A stretch of 64,000 bases of DNA from NCBI GenBank assembly GCA_020723805.1, contig DYID01000007.1, forward strand, positions 62,001 through 126,000, in the 5' to 3' direction. Below, piece after piece: positions 7,514-15,919 of this stretch (position 1 is the first letter of the stretch; every line of letters starts with the position of its first letter). The notes below the pieces were generated by a model that was given only the letters and a program-made list of their open reading frames with translations, was not told the origin of the DNA and did not search any database. The DNA comes from Anaerolinea sp. GTDB taxonomy: Bacteria; Chloroflexota; Anaerolineae; Anaerolineales; Villigracilaceae. The position numbers and the translations under genes are program-made.

Positions 7514-8797
7514 ATGAATCAACTCAACTACTGGCTGATCACGGCAAAAATGCCGGCGGATGAGAATACCATCACCCCTCTGCCCGAAAGCGTGGACGTT
7601 GCCATCATCGGCGGAGGGTACACCGGGCTGAGCGCGGCGCGGGTACTGGCAAAGCAGGGTGTCAGCGTGGCAGTGCTGGAGGCGGAGAACATCGGCTGGG
7701 GGGCAAGTTCGCGCAACGGCGGCATGGTATTGACCGGGCTCAAACTCCCCATGCAAACCGTCCTCAAGCGTTACGGGCGCGACCTGGCAAGGCAGTTGTT
7801 CCAATGCTCGCTGGATTCGGTCAGCCTGGTGGAAGAAATCGTCCGCGAGGAAAATATTGACTGCGGCTTTACCCGCACGGGTCATTTGCTGACGGCAAAC
7901 AAACCCCAGCATTACGAAGCGCTCAAAGGCGAAGTCGAGTTCATGGCGAAGGAATTCAATCACAAAGTGCGGCTCGTTGCGCCGCGCGATCTGAAGGATG
8001 AAATCGGATCGGCGGTGTATCACGGCGGGCTGGTGGATGAGGTTAGCGGCGGGTTGAACCCGGCGCAGTACGTGGCGGGTCTGGCGCGCGCGGCGGAACA
8101 GGCTGGGGCGAGGCTCCATGCCCAGGCGCGGGTGAGCAGGCTCGAGCGGAGAGGGAGGCGGTTCTTCCTCCAAACCGCCCGAGGCGCATTGAGCGCAGAA
8201 TCCGTTTTGGCGGCAACGGCGGGTTATACGGGGAATGTCACAAAGCAATTGCAGAGAAAGGTCATCCCCATCGGTTCTTTCATCATCGCCACCGAACGGC
8301 TGCCCGACAAACTTGCCCGCGAACTCAGCCCCAGAAACCGCATGATTTTCGATTACAAGCATTACTTGAATTATTTCAGGCTGTGGGAGAACCGCCTGAT
8401 CTTCGGCGGACGTGCGGCGTTTTTCCCGGAGACCGCAAATACCATTCAGCGCAGTGCAGAGATTCTGCGCCGTGAAATGGTGCAGGTATTTCCGCAATTG
8501 CGGGAAGTAAAGGTGGAATACGCCTGGGGCGGCACACTCGATTTTGCATTCGATATGATGACACACGTAGGCGAAGAGGAGGGGGTGTACTATTCGCTGG
8601 GCTATGCCGGTCATGGCGTGGCGATGGGGACGTACCTGGGCAAGACGGTTGCGGAGGCGATGCTCAAAGGGAACATCAGAGAACATCCCTTCGCGCAATT
8701 CAAATTCCCCGGCGCACCGCTGGGATTATATAACGGCTTTCCGTGGTTCCTGCCGCTGGCAGGCGCATGGTATAAGTTTCTGGATTGGATCGAGTAG
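7514..8797 (+). CDS. FAD-dependent amine/amino acid oxidoreductase (PuuB/OrdL-like)
   Basis: A 427-residue member of the D-amino-acid oxidase superfamily. The start at 7514 follows CGGAG and places the FAD-binding signature VAIIGGGYTGLSAARVLA near residue 30, with an acidic E on the second strand (VAVLEAENIGWGASSRNGG). The GASSRNGG and C-terminal GYAGHGVAMGTYLGK motifs are characteristic of gamma-glutamylputrescine oxidase and related enzymes acting on primary or secondary amines. Substrate not determinable; there are no putrescine-catabolism genes alongside. A REP-like sequence begins four bases after the stop. Confidence 0.85.
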   Translation: MNQLNYWLITAKMPADENTITPLPESVDVAIIGGGYTGLSAARVLAKQGVSVAVLEAENIGWGASSRNGGMVLTGLKLPMQTVLKRYGRDLARQLFQCSLDSVSLVEEIVREENIDCGFTRTGHLLTANKPQHYEALKGEVEFMAKEFNHKVRLVAPRDLKDEIGSAVYHGGLVDEVSGGLNPAQYVAGLARAAEQAGARLHAQARVSRLERRGRRFFLQTARGALSAESVLAATAGYTGNVTKQLQRKVIPIGSFIIATERLPDKLARELSPRNRMIFDYKHYLNYFRLWENRLIFGGRAAFFPETANTIQRSAEILRREMVQVFPQLREVKVEYAWGGTLDFAFDMMTHVGEEEGVYYSLGYAGHGVAMGTYLGKTVAEAMLKGNIREHPFAQFKFPGAPLGLYNGFPWFLPLAGAWYKFLDWIE

Positions 8798-8801
8798 AAA
8801 A

Positions 8802-8812
8802 TGCGTCGCACC
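8802..8812. repeat. REP half-site upstream of the RAYT gene
   Basis: TGCGTCGCACC, an exact 11-base direct copy of the core at 9508-9518 on the other side of the transposase gene. Confidence 0.55.
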
Positions 8813-8904
8813 GCACAGATTAAAGTGTTCCACCTTTAAGGAAATGTTATCCCTACAAAGGGATAATCTCAATCAGCATGGTACGGCGCAACCTCGCGCT
8901 CAGG

Positions 8905-8910
8905 TATAAT
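8905..8910 (+). promoter_or_regulatory. -10 element for a leaderless transposase mRNA
   Basis: TATAAT with only six bases before the ATG at 8917, so the transcript should begin at or next to the start codon. Confidence 0.55.
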
Positions 8911-8916
8911 GCCATC

Positions 8917-9498
8917 ATGGCTCGCAGAAAAATTGCCTTCTCGCGAAACAATTACTATCATATCTATAACCGCGGCGCACATAAGGGAAAAATCTTCTGC
9001 AATGATGCAGATTACTTGTTCCTATTGAAATATGTCAAAAGAGAATTGAGAAAACACTCTATGACCGTTATTGCCTATTGTCTGATGGACAATCACTATC
9101 ATTTCTTTCTACGTCAGGATGAAGATATTGAAATCAGCAAATTCATGCAAGCGGTTTTTAATATTTACTCCAAGGCTTTCAACACCAAATACAATCACTC
9201 TGGCACGCTATTCGAAGGACCGTATAAAGCCATTCAGGTGGATAAAAACGAATATTTGCTTCATCTGTGCCGATACATACATCGAAACCCGCTCGAAGCA
9301 GGCTTGGTCGGCACACCAGAACAGTGGCCGTATTCCAATTATGCGGAATTTGTCGGAAAAAGAAACGGCACCTTGGTGGACAGGGAATTCGTCCAAACAA
9401 ACTTTGGATCGCCCGAAGCATATGAAGAGTTTGTGATGAATTACGTTCCTCCGGAGAAGACTCAAAGGGCGCTTCGGCACTATTTGTTTTTAGATTGA
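8917..9498 (+). CDS. REP-associated tyrosine transposase (RAYT, Y1_Tnp family)
   Basis: A 193-residue HUH-endonuclease of the Y1 transposase family. It shows the N-terminal YYHIYNRG strand, the HUH-type metal motif NHYHFFL, the LFEGPYKA block and the helix CRYIHRNPLEAGLV, whose Tyr is the single catalytic nucleophile. RAYTs nick single-stranded DNA at REP palindromes and are usually single-copy and immobile. The flanking REP-like palindromes (8802, 9505-9597) fit this. The start at 8917 is preferred over an upstream ATG because of the TATAAT at 8905. Its base composition is visibly more AT-rich than the neighbours, which suggests acquisition. Confidence 0.9.
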   Translation: MARRKIAFSRNNYYHIYNRGAHKGKIFCNDADYLFLLKYVKRELRKHSMTVIAYCLMDNHYHFFLRQDEDIEISKFMQAVFNIYSKAFNTKYNHSGTLFEGPYKAIQVDKNEYLLHLCRYIHRNPLEAGLVGTPEQWPYSNYAEFVGKRNGTLVDREFVQTNFGSPEAYEEFVMNYVPPEKTQRALRHYLFLD

Positions 9499-9504
9499 TG
9501 CACT

Positions 9505-9597
9505 GAGTGCGTCGCACCACACGAGATGGTTGATGCCGATAAAGGTGCGCTTGTTTTCTTCTGGAACACACCCACTCAGGAGTGGTGCGACGCACTC
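9505..9597. repeat. REP-type inverted repeat pair downstream of the RAYT
   Basis: GAGTGCGTCGCACCAC at 9505-9520 and its exact 16-base reverse complement at 9582-9597, with a nested perfect hairpin (CCACTC-AG-GAGTGG, 9572-9585) overlapping the right arm. This is the BIME-like arrangement expected of RAYT substrates. Confidence 0.8.
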
Positions 9598-9609
9598 CAA
9601 CGCCCGGAG

Positions 9610-9615
9610 TATAAT
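9610..9615 (+). promoter_or_regulatory. -10 element upstream of the membrane protein gene
   Basis: TATAAT 29 bases before the ATG at 9645; the leader contains a normal GAGGAG ribosome binding site. Confidence 0.5.
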
Positions 9616-9644
9616 TCTCCCTGCCAAAGGAGACTCAGAGGAGC

Positions 9645-10118
9645 ATGGACATCAGCACCTTCTATGCAGTCACATCTGCCACCTGTTTTACGCTGGTGGG
9701 ATTGTGGTGGTCGGTTGTGAAGGGAAAGGCAGAGTGGTTCAAGGACGAAGCGAAGAAACGCCTGGCAGGCGGCGTGTACGCTTCGTTTTTGGTTCCCGGC
9801 TTGATGGGGCTCGCCGCACAAGCGGGTGTTGACAGTCCCTTCGTGTGGCGGGCGATTTTCATCGTGGCGGCGGGGGCAGGCATGACGTTTTCCGGCAGGT
9901 TGATTCGGGTGACGCGGCAAACCAATCCCAGCGGCGCATTCAGCCGCAACAGTTGGGTGGTGCCGGCGCTGTATGCTCTGGTGCTGTTCTTTGCGGTCTT
10001 TTCCGACATCGCACGATTCGTGGGGCTGCATCCCCTGCAGCTGGAGGCGCTTCTGTTGAGCGGTTTGATTCTGTGCGCGCACGGCATGGCATGGGAGTTC
10101 ACCACATCCAATTTTTGA
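9645..10118 (+). CDS. Four-helix integral membrane protein of unknown function
   Basis: A 157-residue protein with about four transmembrane helices (residues 4-24, 42-58, 66-84, 106-125, with a further C-terminal hydrophobic stretch 130-148). It starts at ATG seven bases after GAGGAG. There is a charged cytoplasmic loop WFKDEAKKRLAGG. No family recognised. It precedes acetyl-CoA synthetase by 34 bases and could be co-transcribed; a role in acetate transport or sensing would be guesswork. Confidence 0.55.
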   Translation: MDISTFYAVTSATCFTLVGLWWSVVKGKAEWFKDEAKKRLAGGVYASFLVPGLMGLAAQAGVDSPFVWRAIFIVAAGAGMTFSGRLIRVTRQTNPSGAFSRNSWVVPALYALVLFFAVFSDIARFVGLHPLQLEALLLSGLILCAHGMAWEFTTSNF

Positions 10119-10152
10119 AATCCAAACCAAATTCCATTCGGAGGAGAGCAGT

Positions 10153-12057
10153 ATGATGGCAAAAACACAGAAGGAACTGGAAGGGGAAGTCTATTACCCG
10201 TCTGAGCAGGTGGTGGCGCAGGCAACCGTGCAAGACTGGGACGCGCTGGCGGAATTTGCCCGCAAAGACCTGCAGGGCTTTTGGGCAAAGGAAGCCGAAG
10301 AACTGGAATGGTTCAAAAAATGGGACAAGGTGCTGGACGACTCGAACAAGCCATTCTTCAAGTGGTTCGTCGGCGCCAAGGTCAACATCGTCCACAATGC
10401 CATTGACCGTCACCTCAAAACCTACCGCAAGAACAAACTGGCGCTGATTTGGGAAAGCGAAGACGGCAAGGAGCATCGCACCTTCTCCTACTTCGCCATG
10501 AACCGCGAAGTCAGCCGCATGGCAAACATCATCAAGGCAATGGGCATCCAAAAAGGCGACCGCGTCACCATCTACATGGGGCGCATCCCGGAGATTGTCT
10601 TCGCCATGCTGGCGTGCGCCAAAATCGGCGCCATTCACTCGGTAGTGTTCGGCGGCTTCTCGGTGGATGCTCTACAAGGGCGCATCGAGGACAGCCAGTC
10701 AAAACTGGTCATCACACAGGACCGCAGTTTCAACAACGGCAAGGTGGTGGAACTCAAAAAGACCGTGGATGAGGCGCTCAAACGTTGCCCCAGCGTGGAG
10801 AACGTCATCGTCGTCAAGCGCGTGAACGAAGACATCCCCATGGAAGCCGGGCGCGACCACTGGTACCACGACTTGTGCGCCCTGCCCATTGCCAACGGCA
10901 AATGCCCCACCGAAGTGATGGATGCCGAAGACCCGCTCTACATCCTCTACACCTCCGGCTCCACCGGCAAACCGAAAGCCATCCTGCACACACACGGCGG
11001 CTACATGGTCGGCACGTACACCACCCTCAAATACGTCTTCGACCTCAAGGACGATGACCGCTGGTGGTGCGCCGCCGACCCCGGCTGGGTGACCGGGCAC
11101 TCCTACATCGTCTATGGTCCCCTGCTCAACGGCGCTACATCCTTTATGTTCGAAGGCGGACCCACCTACCCCTACCCCAACCGCTGGTGGCAATGCGTCG
11201 AGCGTTACGGCATCACCATTCTCTACACCGCTCCCACCGCCATCCGCGGGTTGATGCGCTTCGGCGAAGCCTGGCCCAACAAACACGACCTCTCCTCCCT
11301 GCGCCTGCTTGGCTCTGTGGGCGAACCCATTAATCCCGAAGCCTGGAAATGGTACTACCGCGTCATCGGTAAGGAACGCTGTCCCATCATGGATACCTGG
11401 TGGCAGACCGAGACCGGCATGTTCATGATTACGCCGACGCCCGTGGTGCCGCTCAAACCCGGCTCCGGCACGCGTCCCTTCTTTGGACAGGAAGCGGAAG
11501 TGGTGGACGAAAACGGCAACCCCGTCCCCGACGGCACGGAGGGATACCTCGTCCTGAAGAATCCCTGGCCCGCCATGCTGCGCACCATCTACGGCGACCC
11601 GGATCGCTACGTGACCCAATACTGGTCCAAGAACCCGGGCAAATACACCACCGGCGACTCTGCCAAGCGCGACAAAGACGGCTACTTCTGGATCATCGGG
11701 CGCGTGGACGATGTCATCAAAGTCAGCGGGCATCGGCTCGGCACGGCAGAAATCGAATCGGCGCTGGTCAGCCATCCTGCCGTAGCGGAGGCGGCGGCAA
11801 TCGGGCTTCCGCACGAGGTCAAAGGACAGGGCATCCACACGTTCGTACTTCTGCGCGCCGGCTTTTCTCCCTCCCCCGAACTGGCAGAGGAACTGCGTCA
11901 GCATGTCGCCACGCACCTGGGCGCCATTGCGAGACCGGAAGAGGTCAAATTTGTGGACAAACTCCCCAAGACACGCTCCGGCAAAATCATGCGCCGCGTG
12001 CTCAAGGCGCGCGCACAGGGTCTGCCCGAAGGCGACATCAGCACGCTGGAGGAGTAG
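10153..12057 (+). CDS. acs: Acetyl-CoA synthetase
   Basis: A 634-residue AMP-forming acyl-CoA ligase that activates acetate via acetyl-AMP. It has the P-loop-like YTSGSTGKPKAILHTHGG (about residues 262-279), the DPGWVTGHSY and MDTWWQTETG motifs characteristic of Acs (Trp in the acetate pocket), the hinge GRVDDVIKVSGHRLGTAEIE and the C-terminal KTRSGKIMRR, whose Lys is the site of regulatory acetylation in this family. Length and motifs are complete. It starts at one of two adjacent ATG codons after GGAGGAG. An intrinsic terminator follows at 12096. Confidence 0.95.
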   Translation: MMAKTQKELEGEVYYPSEQVVAQATVQDWDALAEFARKDLQGFWAKEAEELEWFKKWDKVLDDSNKPFFKWFVGAKVNIVHNAIDRHLKTYRKNKLALIWESEDGKEHRTFSYFAMNREVSRMANIIKAMGIQKGDRVTIYMGRIPEIVFAMLACAKIGAIHSVVFGGFSVDALQGRIEDSQSKLVITQDRSFNNGKVVELKKTVDEALKRCPSVENVIVVKRVNEDIPMEAGRDHWYHDLCALPIANGKCPTEVMDAEDPLYILYTSGSTGKPKAILHTHGGYMVGTYTTLKYVFDLKDDDRWWCAADPGWVTGHSYIVYGPLLNGATSFMFEGGPTYPYPNRWWQCVERYGITILYTAPTAIRGLMRFGEAWPNKHDLSSLRLLGSVGEPINPEAWKWYYRVIGKERCPIMDTWWQTETGMFMITPTPVVPLKPGSGTRPFFGQEAEVVDENGNPVPDGTEGYLVLKNPWPAMLRTIYGDPDRYVTQYWSKNPGKYTTGDSAKRDKDGYFWIIGRVDDVIKVSGHRLGTAEIESALVSHPAVAEAAAIGLPHEVKGQGIHTFVLLRAGFSPSPELAEELRQHVATHLGAIARPEEVKFVDKLPKTRSGKIMRRVLKARAQGLPEGDISTLEE

Positions 12058-12064
12058 GCAAGCA

Positions 12065-12092
12065 GTGAGTGGTAATTGGTAATTGGAATGAG
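12065..12092. repeat. Short heptanucleotide tract after acs
   Basis: Four 7-base units (GTGAGTG, GTAATTG, GTAATTG, GAATGAG) between the acs stop and its terminator. The further gap to 12296 holds the terminator, imperfect inverted copies of CCAATC/GATTGG and CACTAAT/ATTAGTG, and no gene. Confidence 0.65.
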
Positions 12093-12095
12093 AAT

Positions 12096-12137
12096 GCCCC
12101 GCGACGGTCTTCTGACAAGGATTATCGTGGGGCTTTT
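12096..12137 (+). terminator. Intrinsic terminator of acs
   Basis: Nine-pair stem GCCCCGCGA / TCGTGGGGC (one G-U) with a 20-base loop and TTTT. Confidence 0.7.
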
Positions 12138-12283
12138 CTATGCGTGCAAGACTTTCGCAACCCAATCTTAAATCCGCCAATCCTTGCTAATCTGCACTAA
12201 TTCCGTTCAAAATTCGTGAAGATTGGTGTAGATTAGTGGACAAGAAAGCCTTCCGCATAGAAAGCGTCGCTTGTACATCAGAG

Positions 12284-12289
12284 TATAAT
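12284..12289 (+). promoter_or_regulatory. -10 element for a leaderless mRNA
   Basis: TATAAT ending seven bases before the ATG at 12297. An in-frame ATG overlaps the box itself (TATAATG), but translation from the later ATG is more plausible. Confidence 0.55.
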
Positions 12290-12296
12290 GACGCCC

Positions 12297-13121
12297 ATGT
12301 CCACCAAAAAAGAACGCGAATACGAGGAAAAAGTCTTGCAATGGCGCGCCAGGAAATACGACGAACTCGTCCGTGAAAACGGCTGGCTGGCGCTGGCGGG
12401 TTTGTTCTGGCTGAACGAAGGCAGGAACCTGATCGGCTCGAACCCCATGTGCGAGGTCGTCCTGCCCGAACGCGCCCCCACCTTCATCGGCGTCGCGGAA
12501 CTCAAAGGGACAACCGTCCGCTTTATGGCGGCAGAGGGCGTGCGGGTGAAGGTCAACGGCCGTTTGGTGGACAAGGCAGTCCTCAAGTCCAGCAAAGAGG
12601 CGAAGCCCAGTTTCATCACCTGGGACGAGACACTGCGGATGGTCGTCCACGAACATGCAGGCAGATTCGCCATCCGCATCTGGGATAACGCGCAAAAGGA
12701 ACGCTTCAACTTTCCGCCCCTGAAGTGGTTCCCCATCAACCGGCAGTTTCGCATCCCTGCGCGGTACACACGTTACAAGCAACCGCTGGTGACGGAACAT
12801 CCCGACACGTTCGGCGACATGGTGGAAGACCGCCTCGACGGATATATCACCTTCCGCTTCGGCTCCTCGACCTTCAAACTGGACGCCACCGAAAAAGCCG
12901 ACGGCGCCCTCTTCATCCGGTTCCGCGACCAGACGAGCGGCGTCGAGACCTACCCGCCCAGCCGCTACTGTTACACGGAGCCGGTCAAAAACGGCAGGGT
13001 GACCCTCGACTTCAACTTTGCCTACAACCCGCCTTGCGCGTTCACACCCTACGCCACCTGCATTTTTGCGCCTCTGCAAAACACCCTGCCCTTCCGCGTG
13101 GAAGCGGGAGAGATGTATTGA
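12297..13121 (+). CDS. DUF1684 domain protein
   Basis: A 274-residue cytosolic protein that matches DUF1684 end to end: YEEKVLQWRARKYDEL at the N-terminus, GLFWLNEGRNLIGS, then an FHA-like beta domain, a DGYITFRFG strand and the highly conserved C-terminal DFNFAYNPPCAFTPYATC motif. Function of the family is not established; the conserved cysteines and aromatic cluster suggest ligand binding. There is no signal peptide. The predicted transcript is leaderless. Confidence 0.8.
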   Translation: MSTKKEREYEEKVLQWRARKYDELVRENGWLALAGLFWLNEGRNLIGSNPMCEVVLPERAPTFIGVAELKGTTVRFMAAEGVRVKVNGRLVDKAVLKSSKEAKPSFITWDETLRMVVHEHAGRFAIRIWDNAQKERFNFPPLKWFPINRQFRIPARYTRYKQPLVTEHPDTFGDMVEDRLDGYITFRFGSSTFKLDATEKADGALFIRFRDQTSGVETYPPSRYCYTEPVKNGRVTLDFNFAYNPPCAFTPYATCIFAPLQNTLPFRVEAGEMY

Positions 13122-13237
13122 AAGCGAAAGAGTGTTCTTCCGCCCTGTTTGAGCAAGCGACTGCATTACGACTCGCTGCGTTTTTCGACAGTTTCATTGG
13201 ATAGTGTATAGAAAATTATGCATTAGGAAAATTAGAA

Positions 13238-13597
13238 ATGAACAACAACTCTAACAATCGGGTTTTTGGATATATCTTTGCAGATGTTTATCAACTATAC
13301 GTTCAAAAAGCGGAACGCAAAAACCGTACAAAAGAAGAAGTTGACCAGGTGATCTGCTGGTTGACCGGCTACCACCAGACAGAGTTGCAACAGCAAATCA
13401 AAAGCCGAATTGATTTAAGAACCTTTTTTTCTCAAGCCCCGGCGATCAATCCAAATAGTTCATTGATCAAAGGTGTAGTGTGCGGCGTGCGTGTGGAAGA
13501 AATCAAAGACCCATTGATGCAAAAGATACGCTACCTGGACAAATTGGTTGACGAACTTGCCAAAGGAAAAGCGATGGAGAAGATTTTGCGGCAATAG
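13238..13597 (+). CDS. DUF2200 family protein
   Basis: A 119-residue protein covering the full DUF2200 family: [20 protein letters not shown], then VICWLTGY and the invariant block [19 protein letters not shown] ending in [20 protein letters not shown]. Members are small cytosolic proteins of unknown function, often laterally exchanged. The gene and the 115 bases before it are more AT-rich than the neighbours. It is convergent with the acetyltransferase, eight bases apart. Confidence 0.8.
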   Translation: MNNNSNNRVFGYIFADVYQLYVQKAERKNRTKEEVDQVICWLTGYHQTELQQQIKSRIDLRTFFSQAPAINPNSSLIKGVVCGVRVEEIKDPLMQKIRYLDKLVDELAKGKAMEKILRQ

Positions 13598-13605
13598 ACG
13601 CTTTC

Positions 13606-14199
13606 TCAATACCCCAACATCCCCTCCAGCCTCTTCTTCACTTCTTCCCATTCCGAATCAATAATCGAATAAAACACCGAATGGCGGATGCGTCCATCAG
13701 GCAGAATCATGTGATTCCGCAGGATGCCCTCTTTCACTGCGCCGATCCGCTCGATGGCGCGCTGGGAACGCTCGTTGCGCAAATCGGTCTTCAACTGCAC
13801 GCGGATGCAGCCCAGCGTCTCGAAGGCGTGCTTCAAGAGCAGATACTTGCACTCCGTATTGACCGCCGTGCGTTGAAACTCCGGTCCATACCACGTCCCG
13901 CCGATTTCCAGCCCGCGGTGTTCGGGCGTGATATTCAAATAGCGCGTCGCCCCTGCCACCCGCCCCGAAGCGAGATGGACGGCAACGAACGGCAGGTCGG
14001 TCCCTCGCGCCGCGCGGGAGAGGATGTCGCGCACCCAGTTCGCCATATCGGCTTCGGTGTCCATCCTGCCATACAGCATAAAATCCCAAAACGGCTGTCC
14101 CACACCAATCTCTGCCAGCGCAGGGATGTGTTCCTCCGTCATCGGTTCGAGCCGCACGTATTTGCCGGTCAACGTAACCGGCGTCACCCAATTCGTCAT
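13606..14199 (-). CDS. GNAT family N-acetyltransferase (RimJ/RimL type)
   Basis: A 197-residue acetyltransferase. The start at 14199 is preferred because GGAGAGG lies at good spacing. Opening VTLTGKYVRLEPMTEEHI is typical of RimL-like proteins; acetyl-CoA-binding and late motifs are seen in HRGLEIGGTWYGPEFQRTAVN, KYLLLKHAFETLGCIRV and LRNERSQRAIERIGAVKEG. Such enzymes acetylate protein N-termini or small amines. It lies 31 bases downstream of murE on the same strand and may be the last gene of the arginine-murE operon. Confidence 0.85.
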   Translation of the reverse strand: MTNWVTPVTLTGKYVRLEPMTEEHIPALAEIGVGQPFWDFMLYGRMDTEADMANWVRDILSRAARGTDLPFVAVHLASGRVAGATRYLNITPEHRGLEIGGTWYGPEFQRTAVNTECKYLLLKHAFETLGCIRVQLKTDLRNERSQRAIERIGAVKEGILRNHMILPDGRIRHSVFYSIIDSEWEEVKKRLEGMLGY

Positions 14200-14230
14200 T
14201 TTGCCTCTCCACACAAAGCCGCTATGCTGC

Positions 14231-15835
14231 TTATCCCTTCAGCCACACTTCTTCGGGGGTATCGCTCGAGGGCAGGTACGGCATCGGCGGTCCCTCCACG
14301 CCCAACAGTTCCGCCAGCGCCGCGCGCATTGCCGTGCGGTCGTCCCAGAGATACTCGGTCTGACCGAAACACATGGACTGTTCATGCCCCTTTCCGCACG
14401 CCAGAACGATGTCACCGGGACGCGCCAGCCTCAACGCAAAGCGGATGGCTTCGCCCCGGTCGGCGATGCGCCAAAACGTCTCACCCTCGCGTCCTCCCTT
14501 GGACCTCGCGCCGGCTGCCATTTCCTCGAGAATTCCCTCCAACGACTCCGTTCGCGGGTCCTCGGCGGTCAGCACCGTCAGGTCCGCCAGTTCGGCGGAG
14601 GTCTCCGCCATCATGCGGCGCTTTTCCTTGTCCCGCAGCCCCGCCGAGCCGAAGACCGCAATCACCCGCCCCCTCTTTCCTCCTTCATCTTTCGTCTCTT
14701 CCAGCATCCCCCGAGCCGCCTCCAAAGCGGACTTCAAGGCATTCGGCGTGTGTGCAAAATCTACGATGGCGGTGAAATTCTGCCCCATGTCAATGCGCTC
14801 CATGCGCCCCGGCACCCCTTCCAACGCCGCAATCCCCTGCGCGGCAATTTCAGGAGCAATTCCCAAACCATACACCGCCGCCGTGAGCGCCGCCAGGCAA
14901 TTCGAAACATTGTACGCGCCGACCAGCCTGCTCGCCACCGCCACGCGGAAATCCCTGCTCTGCGCCGTAAACCGAATGCCGGATGGGCTGTACGAAATAT
15001 CCACCGCTCTCACGTCCGCCCCTTCGCTCAACCCGTAATTCACTTTATTGACTTTGATAAACTCGTTCAGAAAGTCGAACGACTTGGGATCATCACGGTT
15101 GATGACCGCCAGCCGCGGATTTCCCTGCGGCTTGGGCAAAGTGACTTCCAGGCTGGAGAACAGCCGGGCTTTGGCGGCGCGGTAATTTTCGAAATTGCCA
15201 TGTTCGTTCATGTGTTCGTGCGTGATGTTAGTGACCACGCCCACATCGAACTCGCAGGCGTCCACGCGATGCTGAGACCAGCCGTGCGAGGTGGTCTCAA
15301 GGACGACATGCGTCAGACCCGCCTCGACCATCTTTGCCAGATAACGTTGCACGTCGTGCGCGTCGGGCGTGGTGACGTGGAAGCCGGTGTCCAGCACTTC
15401 GTTTCCAATCACCGCGTTGACCGTGGAAATCATCCCCGCCTTGATGCCGGCGGCAAGCAGGATTTGGTAGATGAGGTTGGTCGTGGTGGTCTTGCCGTCG
15501 GTGCCGGTCACGCCGATGACCGTCAGACGCCGCGCGGGCCAGTTGTAAAACGCGGCAGCCAGCCAGGTCAGGGCGCGGCGCGTGTTCTCGAGGCGAATGT
15601 ATGGGACGGGGAGTCCGCTCAAATCCTTCTCCCCTACCACAGCGGCGGCGCCGTTTTCAATCGCTTTTGGGATGTAGTTGTGACCGTCCGTTGTGCCGCC
15701 GGTCATCGCCACAAAGAGTTGTCCCGGCTGAACCGCGCGGCTGTCTATGGCGATGCCGGAGATGGGAACATCCGGAACATCGGAGGGATACGAAAAAGGA
15801 AAATCAATGAAAAGTTGCGCAAGAGTTTTTGTCAT
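14231..15835 (-). CDS. murE: MurE: UDP-MurNAc-L-Ala-D-Glu third-residue ligase
   Basis: A 534-residue Mur ligase adding the diamino acid to the peptidoglycan stem peptide. It starts at the ATG giving MTKTLAQLF. Motifs: GVTGTDGKTTT (ATP P-loop, about residue 113), ETTSHG, TNITHEHMNEHG and the GKGHEQ motif near the C-terminus. The specificity motif, DNPR in meso-diaminopimelate-adding enzymes, reads EDPR here (TAEDPRTES), so DAP specificity should not be assumed. Chloroflexota such as Chloroflexus and Herpetosiphon carry L-ornithine at this position, and the upstream operon makes ornithine. A heptad-like tract (14672-14699) encodes the surface loop TKDEGGKRG. Confidence 0.9.
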   Translation of the reverse strand: MTKTLAQLFIDFPFSYPSDVPDVPISGIAIDSRAVQPGQLFVAMTGGTTDGHNYIPKAIENGAAAVVGEKDLSGLPVPYIRLENTRRALTWLAAAFYNWPARRLTVIGVTGTDGKTTTTNLIYQILLAAGIKAGMISTVNAVIGNEVLDTGFHVTTPDAHDVQRYLAKMVEAGLTHVVLETTSHGWSQHRVDACEFDVGVVTNITHEHMNEHGNFENYRAAKARLFSSLEVTLPKPQGNPRLAVINRDDPKSFDFLNEFIKVNKVNYGLSEGADVRAVDISYSPSGIRFTAQSRDFRVAVASRLVGAYNVSNCLAALTAAVYGLGIAPEIAAQGIAALEGVPGRMERIDMGQNFTAIVDFAHTPNALKSALEAARGMLEETKDEGGKRGRVIAVFGSAGLRDKEKRRMMAETSAELADLTVLTAEDPRTESLEGILEEMAAGARSKGGREGETFWRIADRGEAIRFALRLARPGDIVLACGKGHEQSMCFGQTEYLWDDRTAMRAALAELLGVEGPPMPYLPSSDTPEEVWLKG

Positions 15836-15919
15836 GTCCAAACCTGCCAAAGTTCCAGTGTCAAACAGCGGCTATTTTATCCTGAAGTGGAACTTCGGGG
15901 GACAATCGTGTAACGGAAA

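Noticed and set aside
14024-15913. 629-codon plus-strand frame over murE and the acetyltransferase
   Set aside because: Shadow of two well-supported minus-strand genes.
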